From assembly GCF_000348685.1 (NCBI RefSeq), contig NZ_ANLA01000007.1, forward strand, positions 93,798 through 157,797: a stretch of DNA of 64,000 nucleotides, written 5' to 3'. A program made the translations under genes and the position numbers. This DNA is from Xanthomarina gelatinilytica. GTDB lineage: Bacteria > Bacteroidota > Bacteroidia > Flavobacteriales > Flavobacteriaceae. Shown here piece by piece: positions 49,727-59,022 of this stretch. The notes beneath the pieces were generated by a model that worked only from the letters and a program-made list of their open reading frames with translations, was not told the DNA's origin and searched no databases. The first letter of the stretch is position 1. Each line of letters begins with the position of its first letter.

Positions 49727-50923
49727 ATGGAGAAATCATTAAAAATAGCCATATATTCTGGAAATATTCCAAGCACGACCTTTATTGAACGTCTTATTAA
49801 GGGGGTTTCTGATTCAGGGAGTCAGGTATTTTTGTTTGGTCTGATCAAACAAAAAACAACTTATGGGAACCAGGTGCAGGTTTTTGGCTATAAAAACACA
49901 AAAGGTTCCAAACTTTGGGTTTTAATCAAATACACTTGCCTTTTGTTTTTATTTAAGCCGACTCAAAAAAAACGTTTGGATGCGATACTCAACAAAACAA
50001 ATAATAACACCTTATATTCTAAGGTAAAATACTATCCTGTGCTATGGCACCAACCGGACATTTTTCATGTCCAATGGGCGAAAGGGCTGGATGAGTGGCT
50101 CTGGGTACAGGAGTTTGGGATGCGTTTGATGCTAAGCTTGCGTGGAGCCCATATCAATTATTCCCCCATTGCAGACACCAAATTAGCAGCCATGTATAGA
50201 GAAAACTTCCCAAAAGTCGCTGGGTTTCATGCCGTCTCCCAAGCCATTGCGAAGGAGGCCTGTAAATATGGAGCTGACAAACAGCATATTCAAGTGGTTA
50301 AAAGTGGCCTAAAACTTCAGGACTTTCTCTTTCAATTAAAAACAACCAACCCCCAAGCCCCTATAAACATTCTGTCAGTTGGAAGGGGACATTGGAAAAA
50401 AAATTACCGCTTGGCCTTGGATGCCATGCATGCGTTAAAACAACTGGGGCTTGCATTTCGTTATGATATCATTGGAGTCTCAGGGGAAGAAGCTTTGTTG
50501 TTTCAGCGCGCCCAATTGGGCTTGGAACAGGAAGTGGGGTTTATTGGTCCATTGCCCTTTAAAGAGGTGCAGAAAGCCATCAAAGAAGCTGATGTGATGT
50601 TGTTGCCCAGCGTGGAGGAAGGGATCGCCAATGTGGTTTTGGAAGCCATGGCCTTGGGGACCTTGGTGGTAAGCACAGACTGTGGAGGAATGAAAGAAGT
50701 GGTATTGCCAAAACAAACCGGGTATTTGGTACCCGTTCGGGATGCTCAAGCGATGGCACTGGCCTTGAAGGAGGTGAGTGAATTACCCCTGGAGACATAT
50801 CAAAGAATAACACAACAGGCTAGAGCCTTTGTGGAAGCAAACCACAGCGAAGCTCAAATGGTGTCTGGGATGCTCGGGTTATATAAAAGGCTCATGCTTG
50901 AAGGGTCTGATAAGGTCAACTAA
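49727..50923 (+). CDS. GT4-family glycosyltransferase
   Basis: A 398-residue GT-B enzyme. The N-terminal domain shows FHVQWAKGLDEWLWVQEFG and LSLRGAHINYSPIA. The donor domain has ILSVGRGHWKKNYRLALDAM and EEGIANVVLEAMALGTLVVS near residue 301. It resembles the protein coded at 52293, with matching ...GHWKKN/HWKKGL... and SLRGAHI/SFRGFDI blocks, so the two may be an old duplication now separated by the repeat arrays and the GIY-YIG gene. No downstream gene is close; repeats begin 17 bases after the stop. Confidence 0.87.
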   Translation: MEKSLKIAIYSGNIPSTTFIERLIKGVSDSGSQVFLFGLIKQKTTYGNQVQVFGYKNTKGSKLWVLIKYTCLLFLFKPTQKKRLDAILNKTNNNTLYSKVKYYPVLWHQPDIFHVQWAKGLDEWLWVQEFGMRLMLSLRGAHINYSPIADTKLAAMYRENFPKVAGFHAVSQAIAKEACKYGADKQHIQVVKSGLKLQDFLFQLKTTNPQAPINILSVGRGHWKKNYRLALDAMHALKQLGLAFRYDIIGVSGEEALLFQRAQLGLEQEVGFIGPLPFKEVQKAIKEADVMLLPSVEEGIANVVLEAMALGTLVVSTDCGGMKEVVLPKQTGYLVPVRDAQAMALALKEVSELPLETYQRITQQARAFVEANHSEAQMVSGMLGLYKRLMLEGSDKVN

Positions 50924-50939
50924 CCAATACCTGTCAGGA

Positions 50940-51530
50940 TGTTTTGATTGTCATTGACTTCGTTGAATCTTCGATTTCTGAACGACCCTGTCATTGACTA
51001 CGTCGAATCTTCGATTTCTGAACGACCCTGTCATTCTGAACGAAGTGAAGAATCTACGAAGTGAAGAATCTAAAAGAAGAATCTTTAGGAACAGGAGTAA
51101 AGATGCTTCGCTTGCGCTCAGCATGACAAAGCACTCAGCATGACCCCTGTCATTCTGAACAAAGTGAAGAATCTACGAAGTGAAGAATCTACTAAGTGAA
51201 GAATCTACTAAGTGAAGAATCTAAAAGAAGAATCTTTAGGAACAGGAGTAAAGATGCTTCGCTTGCGCTCAGCATGACAAAGAGATGCTTCGCTTGCGCT
51301 CAGCATGACAAAGCGCTCAGCATGACAATGTCATTCTGAACAAAGTGAAGAATCTACTAAGTGAAGAATCTATAGGAAAAGGAGTAAAGATGCTTTACTT
51401 CGACACTTCGATAAACTCAGTGCAGGCTTGCTCAGTACAGGCTGCTCAGCATGACCCCTGTCATTCTGAACGAAGTGAAGAATCTACTAAGTGAAGAATC
51501 CACAAAGTGAAGAATCTATTAAAATAATCT
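50940..51530. repeat. REP-like palindromic array, left block
   Basis: Two inverted-related words alternate: TGTCATTCTGAACGAAGTGA followed by AGAATCT, and AGATGCTTCGCTTGCGCTCA followed by GCATGAC. Each can pair with the other. Inside, a 16-base unit (AATCTACTAAGTGAAG and variants) is repeated in tandem up to four times, as at about 51170-51220. A further variant is GTCATTGACTACGTCGAATC. No gene. Confidence 0.88.
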
Positions 51531-51634
51531 ACAAAAAAACCTGCAAAGAAAAACCACAAACTGAGCATGTTGCCCTATTGGCAGAAAGTCTCACACACAG
51601 TGGATTCTGCTGTTATTTTTTTTAATTTTAAAAA

Positions 51635-51940
51635 ATGAAAACAAAAGGCTCACATAATTATTATGTTTATATACTAACCAATAAAAGCAAAACGGTTTTA
51701 TATACTGGTGTTACCAATAACCTAAAAGAACGGTTATATGCTCATACCAACCCACTTCCTTTTTCTAAAGCCTTTACGGCTAAGTATAAATGTTTCTTTT
51801 TGATTTATTATGAACATTTTTTTGAAGTGGATGAGGCCATTGAACGGGAAAAACAAATAAAAGGATGGCTTAGAATTAAGAAAGAGGAACTGATAGCCAC
51901 CAAAAATCCTGAATGGAGGTTTTTGAATGATGATGTATAG
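51635..51940 (+). CDS. Small GIY-YIG nuclease-family protein
   Basis: A 101-residue single-domain protein. YYVYILTNKSKTVLYTGVTN (about residues 7-26) is the GIY-YIG motif in its VYI...YTG form, followed by LKERL with the catalytic Arg and EAIEREKQIKGW with the catalytic Glu near residue 70. There is no extra DNA-binding domain. Relatives (YhbQ/UvrC-N type) cut DNA or are uncharacterised. The gene lies alone between two arrays of the same palindromic repeat; the right array starts at the stop codon itself. The catalytic residues look intact, so it may be active on repeat DNA. Confidence 0.85.
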   Translation: MKTKGSHNYYVYILTNKSKTVLYTGVTNNLKERLYAHTNPLPFSKAFTAKYKCFFLIYYEHFFEVDEAIEREKQIKGWLRIKKEELIATKNPEWRFLNDDV

Positions 51941-52235
51941 AGATGCTTCGCTTGCGCTCAGCATGACAAAGAGATGCTTCGCTTGCGCTCAGCATGACAA
52001 AGAGATGCTTCACTGCGCTCAGCATGACAAAGCACTCAGCATGACCCCTGTCATTCTGAACGAAGTGAAGAATCTACGAAGTGAAGAATCTAAAAGAAGA
52101 ATCTATAGGAACAGGAGTAAAGATGCTTCGCTTGCGCTCAGCATGACACATAGATGCTTCGCTTGCACTCAGCATGACCCCTGTCATTCTGAACGAAGTG
52201 AAGAATCTACGAAGTGAAGAATCTATAAAGAAATT
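51941..52235. repeat. REP-like palindromic array, right block
   Basis: Three copies of AGATGCTTCGCTTGCGCTCA-type units stand in direct tandem (from 51942), followed by alternating units as in the left block. The first unit touches the stop codon of the GIY-YIG gene. A 96-codon plus-strand frame through this block is only a translation of the repeat. Confidence 0.88.
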
Positions 52236-52292
52236 AATCAATACATAGAAATTAAGATTCAAAATTTTGATATCTTGACCAACCATTACCAA

Positions 52293-53489
52293 ATGACTAA
52301 AACAAACACACATAAAGGACGTATTGGCTTGCTGCTTTCTGCAGCACCTGGGTATTCGGAAACGTTTTTTAGATCCAAAATCAAGGGTTTAAAGGAGTCC
52401 GGATTTGACCTTGTGTTGTTTTGTAGTGAGAACCAACATGGCTTTAAAGACTGTCCAGTAGTTTTATTGCCTCAGCAAGCTAAAAACAAACTGATTCTAG
52501 GTATTAAACTTGTGTGGGTATATTTGGGCTTGTTGCCCTATGTAAAGACCCTAAGAAGGTTTGTGCAATTGGAACGAACCGATGGAAAAGCTTGGTTACC
52601 TATTTTAAAACGCCTGTACACGCATGCACCTGTGTTTAAGCAGGATTTGGATTGCTTGCATTTTGGGTTTGGGACATTGGCATTGGGCTGTGAAAATATG
52701 GCAGCTGCTATTCAAGCAGACATGGCGGTGAGCTTTAGGGGCTTTGATATAGGGGTGTACCCCATCAAACATCCCCAGTGTTATAGCGGTCTGTGGGATA
52801 AAGTATCCAAAATCCATGTCATTTCCGATGATATCAAGCAATTGCTCTATTCCCATGGGTTTAGGGATCAAGCCCCTGTTGTTAAGATCACCCCTGCCAT
52901 AGATACCCATTATTTTTCTACTGAGCAGGGACATGTGTGTGTGGAACATCCCATACAACTCATTACGGTAGCCCGATTGCACTGGAAAAAAGGTTTGGAA
53001 TATACTTTGGAGGCTTTAGCACTCTTAAAGCAGCAAGGAATAGCTTTTGAATACCGGATTATAGGCTCGGGGCCAGAGGAAGAGGCTTTAAAATTTGCCT
53101 GTTACCAGTTGGGCCTGCAAGCGCAGGTGTTTTTTTTGGGCAAGCTGGGTCACGAGGAGGTGAGGCAGCATTTAACACAAGCACAGTATTATATTCAGTA
53201 CAGTGTTCAGGAAGGCTTTTGCAATGCCGTATTGGAAGCCCAGGCCATGGGCTTGCTCTGTGTGGTGAGTGATGCTGAAGGCTTGGCAGAGAATGTATTG
53301 GATGGAAAAACAGGTTGGGTGGTACCAAAACGTAACCCCCAGTTATTGACAGAAAAAATGATAGAAGTCATACAAATGGCTGAAATGGAAAAACAAAGGA
53401 TTACACACGAAGCTTCTTTTCGGGTCCAGGAGATCTTTTCCATAGAAACACAAATACAAAAGTTCACTCAATTTTATTCAGACAAATGA
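52293..53489 (+). CDS. GT4-family glycosyltransferase
   Basis: A 398-residue GT-B enzyme. It starts MTKTNTHKGRIGLLLSAAPG; a TTG six codons earlier is less likely. GFGTLALGCENMAAAIQADM and SFRGFDIGVYPIKH mark the acceptor domain, HWKKGLEYTLEALALL and QEGFCNAVLEAQAMGLLCVV (near residue 306) the donor domain. It has moderate GC content, like the genes near 49727 and unlike the AT-rich neighbours. It follows the right-hand palindromic array. Confidence 0.87.
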   Translation: MTKTNTHKGRIGLLLSAAPGYSETFFRSKIKGLKESGFDLVLFCSENQHGFKDCPVVLLPQQAKNKLILGIKLVWVYLGLLPYVKTLRRFVQLERTDGKAWLPILKRLYTHAPVFKQDLDCLHFGFGTLALGCENMAAAIQADMAVSFRGFDIGVYPIKHPQCYSGLWDKVSKIHVISDDIKQLLYSHGFRDQAPVVKITPAIDTHYFSTEQGHVCVEHPIQLITVARLHWKKGLEYTLEALALLKQQGIAFEYRIIGSGPEEEALKFACYQLGLQAQVFFLGKLGHEEVRQHLTQAQYYIQYSVQEGFCNAVLEAQAMGLLCVVSDAEGLAENVLDGKTGWVVPKRNPQLLTEKMIEVIQMAEMEKQRITHEASFRVQEIFSIETQIQKFTQFYSDK

Positions 53490-53636
53490 ATGTTGAGCTA
53501 ATCTCAATACTTATTTAGCTCTAAGAATGTTTAAACAAAGCTTGTGAAATAAGCAAAAGACCTTATATTAAGAGATGGTTTAACATAATTCATTTATTTG
53601 TGTATTTTCGTTAAATATAAATTAAAGGTCATTTGG

Positions 53637-54470
53637 ATGCATGTTAAAAAGATTTTAAAGGCATTGATGTTAAAGCAACGTCAAGAGAAACTAAAGTTTG
53701 AGACTAAGTACCTATGTGGCATTCCATTAAAAGTGTTGAAAGGTACAATACGTGAAACTGTAGATCAAGATGATGCTTGGTGGTTTTATTTAAGCAAACA
53801 TCACCATGTGATTTTTGATATAGGTTGTAATATAGGCTATATGGCATTGTTGGCTCTCATCCAGGATTCAAATAAACAGTTGCTTTTAGTGGATCCTAAT
53901 CCCAAAGCACTTCAAAAAGCAGCCATAAATCTCATCCAAAACAATTTAGGTAGTAAAGCTCAATATTTTACTGCTTTTGTAGGAGATACCCTTAATGAAA
54001 AGATGAAGTTTTATACAATAGGCTCTGGTGAAGCAGGAAGTATGTATAGCTCACATGCTGAATCTGCTGCTGCCATAAACTCCTACATGGAGGTTAATAC
54101 GGTGACCCTGGATTTCTTATATGCATATTATGAATTAAAACCGGATTTAGTGAAAATTGATGTGGAAGGAGCAGAAACCCTTGTAATGAAAGCAGCAAAA
54201 AAGATGGCATTGGAAACTCAATGTACTTTTTTTATAGAAATGCATGATGTGAAAGATTTAGGTATGGAAGCAGCAGGGGAAATGATATTGGATTGGTGTC
54301 AGGAAGTTCAATATAAGGCCTGGTATCTTAAGATGGAAAGTGAATTGATTGATGCTAATACCATAAAAGGAAGAGGTAAATGTCATTTGCTTTTAATGCC
54401 TTTTAATAGACCTTACCCAGACTATTTAAAGGGTGTTGCTCAAAAGTCTCATTTACCAAAATCTATATAA
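53637..54470 (+). CDS. FkbM-family methyltransferase
   Basis: A 277-residue SAM-dependent O-methyltransferase of the FkbM type. VIFDIGCNIGYMALLALIQ (about residues 57-75) is motif I, LLVDPNPKALQKAAINL follows, and PDLVKIDVEGAETLVMKAA near 181-199 is the family signature. The ATG at 53637 is preferred; an in-frame TTG 13 codons earlier lies in AT-rich spacer. The stop overlaps the next start by one base. It probably methylates a sugar hydroxyl. Confidence 0.86.
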   Translation: MHVKKILKALMLKQRQEKLKFETKYLCGIPLKVLKGTIRETVDQDDAWWFYLSKHHHVIFDIGCNIGYMALLALIQDSNKQLLLVDPNPKALQKAAINLIQNNLGSKAQYFTAFVGDTLNEKMKFYTIGSGEAGSMYSSHAESAAAINSYMEVNTVTLDFLYAYYELKPDLVKIDVEGAETLVMKAAKKMALETQCTFFIEMHDVKDLGMEAAGEMILDWCQEVQYKAWYLKMESELIDANTIKGRGKCHLLLMPFNRPYPDYLKGVAQKSHLPKSI

Positions 54471-55810
54471 TGCCCTTTAAATTCTTAACATATTTGCAGC
54501 CTACCCAGTATTTTCGATTGTTTCAAACATCGGGTGCTTCTGTATTTCCACAGGTTGAAGCGTTGCCAGAATTGGTTTTAAAGCAACTTATGTATGACGA
54601 AGGTTATGAGTCTGAACATGCACGGGATTACGATTTGTCTTGGCAGGCCATTCAAAATGGGTATATAGGTCACGTGGAGACCTATACGCAATTTGAAATA
54701 CTACCCCTTGCAGACGAGTACCGTTTTATCAGGAAACAGTTTCATCCGGTTTGGGTGTTTTATGTGCTGATCTGTCGGGTATGCACGTTTCACAATCCGT
54801 TTAAAGAGATTCAGGCTTGGGTAGCAACAGCAAAGACCAAGCGTGTTACATCTGTTACAGCCTTGCCATATGACGCATGGTACCATTATAAGTCGCAACT
54901 ACTGGAACAGGCACCTTTGGTTAGCGTGGTCATCCCAACCTTAAACCGGTATGACTACTTAAAGGACGTGTTACAGGATTTTGAAAAACAGGATTATCCC
55001 CATTTTGAAGTCTTGGTTGTAGATCAGTCCGAACCCTTTCAACCACATTTTTACAAACAGTTCCCTTTGCGCATCCGTGTGATTCGTCAGGAAGAAAAAG
55101 CCCTATGGTTGGCCAGGAATACCGCCATCAAAGAAGCCCAAGGGGACTTGATAGCCCTCTCTGAAGACGATGTGCGTATTCCCAACAATTGGATTTCCAA
55201 TCATTTGAGGTGCTTGGACTTTTTTAAGGCACAGGTATCGGCAGGGGTCTTTTATCCAGAAGGACAGGAAATACCGAAAGCGCGTTCGTTTTTTGCTGTG
55301 GCCTCCCAATTTGCTACGGGAAACGCCATGCTTTATAAGGAGGTGTTTTATCGTGTGGGACTGTTCGACAGGCAATTTGAGAAACAGCGGATGGGCGATG
55401 GGGAATTTGGCTTGCGCGTGTATTTGGAAGGGATGCTCTCGGTTTCAAATCCGTATGCCTCTTGCATCGATGTGAAAGCAGGTACGGGTGGCTTAAGGGA
55501 GCTGGGGAGTTGGGACGCCTTTAGGCCCTCCAATTTTTTTGCGCCCAGGCCCATCCCCAGTGTGCTGTATTACTATAGAACCTATTATGGGGATCGCGCT
55601 GCTAGATGGGCCTTATTACGAACCATCCCTACATCCTTGATCCCATACCAGTTTAAAAAAAACAAAGGCATGTTGGTGTTGGGCTTATTCTTAAGTATTT
55701 TACTTTTGCCTTTGGTGTTGTATCAAGTATTAGAAAGTTGGAACTTGGCAAGTAAGAAAATAAAGGAAGGGGCTTTGATTGAAAAATTAGAAGTGAGACG
55801 TGAGAAGTGA
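54470..55810 (+). CDS. Two-part GT2-family glycosyltransferase
   Basis: A 446-residue protein. Residues about 150-400 are a GT-A domain: LVSVVIPTLNRYDYLKDVL, VLVVDQSEPFQPHF, WLARNTAIKEAQGDLIALSE with the acidic DD that follows, and MGDGEFGLRVYLEG. The first 145 residues do not match a domain I know (FPQVEALPELVLKQLMYDEG, then HPVWVFYVLICRVCTFH). A hydrophobic helix near residue 405 (LVLGLFLSILLLPLVLYQV) suggests membrane contact. The last ten residues (IEKLEVRREK) come from an intergenic repeat, as in AsnB. Confidence 0.83.
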   Translation: MPFKFLTYLQPTQYFRLFQTSGASVFPQVEALPELVLKQLMYDEGYESEHARDYDLSWQAIQNGYIGHVETYTQFEILPLADEYRFIRKQFHPVWVFYVLICRVCTFHNPFKEIQAWVATAKTKRVTSVTALPYDAWYHYKSQLLEQAPLVSVVIPTLNRYDYLKDVLQDFEKQDYPHFEVLVVDQSEPFQPHFYKQFPLRIRVIRQEEKALWLARNTAIKEAQGDLIALSEDDVRIPNNWISNHLRCLDFFKAQVSAGVFYPEGQEIPKARSFFAVASQFATGNAMLYKEVFYRVGLFDRQFEKQRMGDGEFGLRVYLEGMLSVSNPYASCIDVKAGTGGLRELGSWDAFRPSNFFAPRPIPSVLYYYRTYYGDRAARWALLRTIPTSLIPYQFKKNKGMLVLGLFLSILLLPLVLYQVLESWNLASKKIKEGALIEKLEVRREK

Positions 55811-55834
55811 ATAGTTAATAGTTAATAGTTAATA

Positions 55835-56008
55835 GTGAAAAAAAACATCCTTATAGTTACCTCCGAATTCCCGCCACAACCGGGTGGGATTGGAACTCAT
55901 GCTTATTATTTGGCTTTGCATCTGGTTAAGAATGGTTATGGGGTGACTGTGATATCGAAACGCAGTGGAGATAAGACGGAGGGATTGCTAACCAGTAATA
56001 AAATTTGA
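55835..56008 (+). pseudogene. 5' fragment of a GT4 glycosyltransferase gene
   Basis: From GTG the frame reads KKNILIVTSEFPPQPGGIG and continues THAYYLALHLVKNGYGVTVI, then stops after 57 codons. It is a paralogue of the N-terminus of the GT4 gene at 56172, with about 25 bases of near identity across the SEFPPQPGG codons. The rest of the gene is missing and an R2-type repeat follows six bases after the stop. It is a broken duplicate and should not be functional. Confidence 0.82.
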
Positions 56009-56013
56009 GTATG

Positions 56014-56084
56014 CAAACTCCCCTTTCTTTACCTCCGTTGTACTTCGGTAAATTCATTCCCCTCTTTAACTAAAGAGGGGAGCC
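56014..56084. repeat. Repeat R2 variant
   Basis: CAAACTCCCCTTTCTTTACC, then GGTAAATTCATTCCCCTCTT, then the hairpin CTCTTTAACTAAAGAG and GGGAGCC. The same variant occurs at about 26693-26740. It lies between the broken and the intact GT4 gene. Confidence 0.75.
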
Positions 56085-56171
56085 AAGATATTGAAGTTGA
56101 AGTTAAATTCTAAAATGAAAATAACAACGTAAGATTAAAAACAACTAAAACACACTAAATACTGAACCACA

Positions 56172-57269
56172 TTGAACAAAAAGCACATCCTCATAGTGAC
56201 CTCCGAATTCCCGCCACAACCGGGTGGCATAGGGAACCATGCCCTACATTTGGCCTTGAATCTGTCTAACCAGGGCTATCAAGTAAGCGTGATTGCCGAT
56301 CAGAGGGAGGGGGACCATAGGGAAGAGTTGGCTTTTGATCAAGACTTGCCGGTTCGCGTCACACGGATTGCTTTAAAACGGCACAGGCTATGGATGTATG
56401 TAGATCGTATCGTTAAAACCATACAAGGCTTTAAACAGGCAGAGATCATCATTGCCACTGGAAAGTTCTCGCTTTGGTCTGTGGCGTTTTGTTCCTTGTT
56501 TTACAAACGGGAGACCCTTGCGGTCATTCACGGTACCGAGGTCAATTTCAAAACACCCTGGCTCCGTCAATCGATTGCCATGTCTTTAAAACGTTTTGAT
56601 ACCCTGGTGGCAGTTTCCAACTATACCAAAAGCTTGATGGGCCATATCCAGAAAGAGGTGGTGGTTATTCCCAATGGGATAGATCTCAGCCAATGGCAGA
56701 CAGAGGGGATATTGAAAGCCACCTTACAGGGATATCCGGTGTTGACTACGGTGGGGAGAGTGAGTACACGAAAAGGGCAGTTGCAAGTCATCAAGCTCTT
56801 ACCTGCCTTAAAACAGCGATTTCCCGACCTTCATTACCATTGTGTTGGGATTCCTACCGAAGCAGACGCATGTAGGGCTCAGGCCAAAGCCTTGGGGGTG
56901 GCCGACCAGGTAACCTTTCATGGGGCAGTACCTGAAAGCAGTTTGAAATCCCTGCTTTTGGCTACAGATGTGTTTGTTATGTTGAGTACGGAAAGCGAGA
57001 CTGGGGATGTGGAAGGCTTTGGGATAGCCATCTTGGAAGCCAATGCTCTGGGCATCCCGGCCATAGGGGCCAAAGGCTGTGGGATAGAAGATGCGATTAG
57101 TAATTATAAATCGGGAATTGTAATTAACCCAAAAGAAAATCTGGAAATTGTTGAAGCCATTGATACAATTTTAAATAATATGGACAGCTACAAAACAAAA
57201 ACTTTAGAATGGGCATCATCATTTTCTTGGAACAAAATTATTTTGGACTATTTAAAGTTGTTTAAATAA
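56172..57269 (+). CDS. GT4-family glycosyltransferase
   Basis: A 365-residue GT-B enzyme, starting with TTG. ILIVTSEFPPQPGGIGNHAL is the acceptor-side glycine-rich loop, VIHGTEVNFKTPWLRQSIAM follows, and the donor domain shows TTVGRVSTRKGQLQVIKLL and EGFGIAILEANALGIPAIG near residue 283. The 5' fragment at 55835 derives from a related gene. The last 60 codons are AT-rich compared with the body, the same composition as the acyltransferase gene that follows in a one-base overlap (TAATG). Confidence 0.88.
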   Translation: MNKKHILIVTSEFPPQPGGIGNHALHLALNLSNQGYQVSVIADQREGDHREELAFDQDLPVRVTRIALKRHRLWMYVDRIVKTIQGFKQAEIIIATGKFSLWSVAFCSLFYKRETLAVIHGTEVNFKTPWLRQSIAMSLKRFDTLVAVSNYTKSLMGHIQKEVVVIPNGIDLSQWQTEGILKATLQGYPVLTTVGRVSTRKGQLQVIKLLPALKQRFPDLHYHCVGIPTEADACRAQAKALGVADQVTFHGAVPESSLKSLLLATDVFVMLSTESETGDVEGFGIAILEANALGIPAIGAKGCGIEDAISNYKSGIVINPKENLEIVEAIDTILNNMDSYKTKTLEWASSFSWNKIILDYLKLFK

Positions 57270-57817
57270 TGAATCAAGAAAAAAAACTTCAGATGAGATA
57301 TTTCTTTGAAGATATTCAGCGTATGTTGGGTAAAACAAAATGGAGAATATTAATTATTTGGATGAGTAGGTCATTTTGTGGGATTTTCATGTATAGAATG
57401 GAGAGAGCACTATATTTATTACTTGGGAACAATTATAAATATGTTAGAATTCCAATAACACCCATTTTATATGTCATACAAGCTTATTCCAATATAGACA
57501 TTCATTATAAATCAAATATACAAGGAGGAATTTTAATTTTACACCCTTCTTTAGGTGTTGTAATATCAGGTCAAGCCATTATAGGTGCTAATCTGACACT
57601 AGTTGGAGGAAATCTTATAGGTAGTAAAAAAACATCAAAAAAAGGAGATTTTGTTATAGGCGACCATTGTCATTTCGGTGGTAATGCTACTTTAATTGGT
57701 CCTTTAATTTTAGGTGATTATATTCAAATAGGAGCTCATGCTTGTGTGGTTGATAATTTTTATGAATCACATCAAGTATTGGTTGGAGTACCTGCCACCA
57801 ATTATCAAAAATCTTAG
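57269..57817 (+). CDS. Hexapeptide-repeat acyltransferase (serine acetyltransferase-like)
   Basis: A 182-residue left-handed beta-helix protein. IQGGILILHPSLGVVISGQA, IIGANLTLVGGNLIGSK and FVIGDHCHFGGNATLIGPLI are the hexapeptide turns, and VLVGVPATNYQKS is the usual end. The N-terminal 65 residues are helical, as in serine acetyltransferases, but context points to a sugar O-acetyltransferase. It is strongly AT-rich, unlike the GT4 gene that starts two bases later. It overlaps the preceding GT4 stop by one base. Confidence 0.82.
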   Translation: MNQEKKLQMRYFFEDIQRMLGKTKWRILIIWMSRSFCGIFMYRMERALYLLLGNNYKYVRIPITPILYVIQAYSNIDIHYKSNIQGGILILHPSLGVVISGQAIIGANLTLVGGNLIGSKKTSKKGDFVIGDHCHFGGNATLIGPLILGDYIQIGAHACVVDNFYESHQVLVGVPATNYQKS

Positions 57818-57818
57818 T

Positions 57819-58940
57819 ATGAAATTAACCATCATATCACATACGGAGCATTACCAATTGGACGATGGCAGCATTGTGGGTTTGGGATCGACCGTTACGG
57901 AAATCAATCAGCTTTTAGGTATTTTTGATACCATTACCCATGTGGCCATGCTGCATGACACCCCAGCCCCACCCAGTGCACTGCCCTATAGCTCTAACAG
58001 CATTACATTTGTGGGCTTGCCAGCAGTGGGAGGTACCACATGGGCAGCCAAACTTCAACTGTTGCTTCAAGCCCCAAATATTTTAGTACAGATCCATCGG
58101 GCTTTAAAACAGGCTGACTATTTTCAGTTTCGCGCCCCCACAGGGATGGGGGTGTTTGTAATTCCTTATTTAATGGTTTTTACATCCAAACGGGGCTGGT
58201 TTAAATATGCAGGGAATTGGAAGCAGGAACAGGCTCCCCTGGCATACCGCTTTCAAAAATGGCTTTTAGAAAGCCAGAGCCGACCGGTGACCATCAATGG
58301 GAGTTGGCCAAATCAACCAAAACACTGTTTGAGTTTTGAAAATCCCTGCCTAACCAAGCAGGAACTTGATGAGGGGCAAAAAGTTGTTGCCAATAAGACC
58401 TTTTCAAAACCAATCGAGCTTTGTTTTGTGGGACGTTTGGAAGCTGCCAAAGGGGTGGATCTCATCCTTGAGGCCTTGGCGAGCTTGGATGATCACCAAA
58501 GCAGTAAGATAGCGACCTTGCATTTGGTGGGGGCTGGCAACAGGAGTACAGCCTATCAACAGCATGTGGACACCCTGGGGTTGACTGTGACCTTTCATGG
58601 ATATTTATCCCGTTCGGAAGTGCATGACATCTATAAGAGATCGCATGCCATCCTCTTGCCCTCTGCTTCCGAAGGCTTTCCCAAGGTGATTGCTGAAGCC
58701 ATGAACTATGGTTGTGTGCCCATTGTCTCCCAGGTCTCTGCCATTGGGCAATATATCGCACATGGGGAAAATGGTTTGTTAATGGAGACGGTTTCGGTAC
58801 AGGCCCTAAATACCTGTTTGAACCGGTTCTTGGATTTGGAGGAGGCTGCTTTTAAAACGATGACACAACCTTCCATATCTTTTATGCAACGCTTTTCCTA
58901 TCCGTATTACAACCAGAGAATTGAACAGGACGTCCTATAA
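57819..58940 (+). CDS. GT4-family glycosyltransferase
   Basis: A 373-residue GT-B enzyme. I place the start at the ATG two bases after the acyltransferase stop; the frame is open further upstream, but there it only shadows that gene. FQFRAPTGMGVFVIPYLMV marks the acceptor domain; ELCFVGRLEAAKGVDLILEA and SEGFPKVIAEAMNYGCVPIV (near residue 284) mark the donor domain. The GC-rich base composition returns at its start. Confidence 0.86.
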   Translation: MKLTIISHTEHYQLDDGSIVGLGSTVTEINQLLGIFDTITHVAMLHDTPAPPSALPYSSNSITFVGLPAVGGTTWAAKLQLLLQAPNILVQIHRALKQADYFQFRAPTGMGVFVIPYLMVFTSKRGWFKYAGNWKQEQAPLAYRFQKWLLESQSRPVTINGSWPNQPKHCLSFENPCLTKQELDEGQKVVANKTFSKPIELCFVGRLEAAKGVDLILEALASLDDHQSSKIATLHLVGAGNRSTAYQQHVDTLGLTVTFHGYLSRSEVHDIYKRSHAILLPSASEGFPKVIAEAMNYGCVPIVSQVSAIGQYIAHGENGLLMETVSVQALNTCLNRFLDLEEAAFKTMTQPSISFMQRFSYPYYNQRIEQDVL

Positions 58941-59022
58941 TTTGGAATTTTTTGGGATAAGAGGTTGCTATTAAAAAAAAAATAATATTTTTATCTGAAA
59001 CTAATTCATTTTTAATTCTTTG

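Noticed and set aside
51927..52217. 96-codon plus-strand frame
   Set aside because: The product is a repeated HDKEMLHCAQHDK-type sequence produced by the right-hand palindromic array.
50940..52235. CRISPR-like array
   Set aside because: Units are palindromic relatives of one another, spacers are not unique sequences of constant length, and no cas gene is present.
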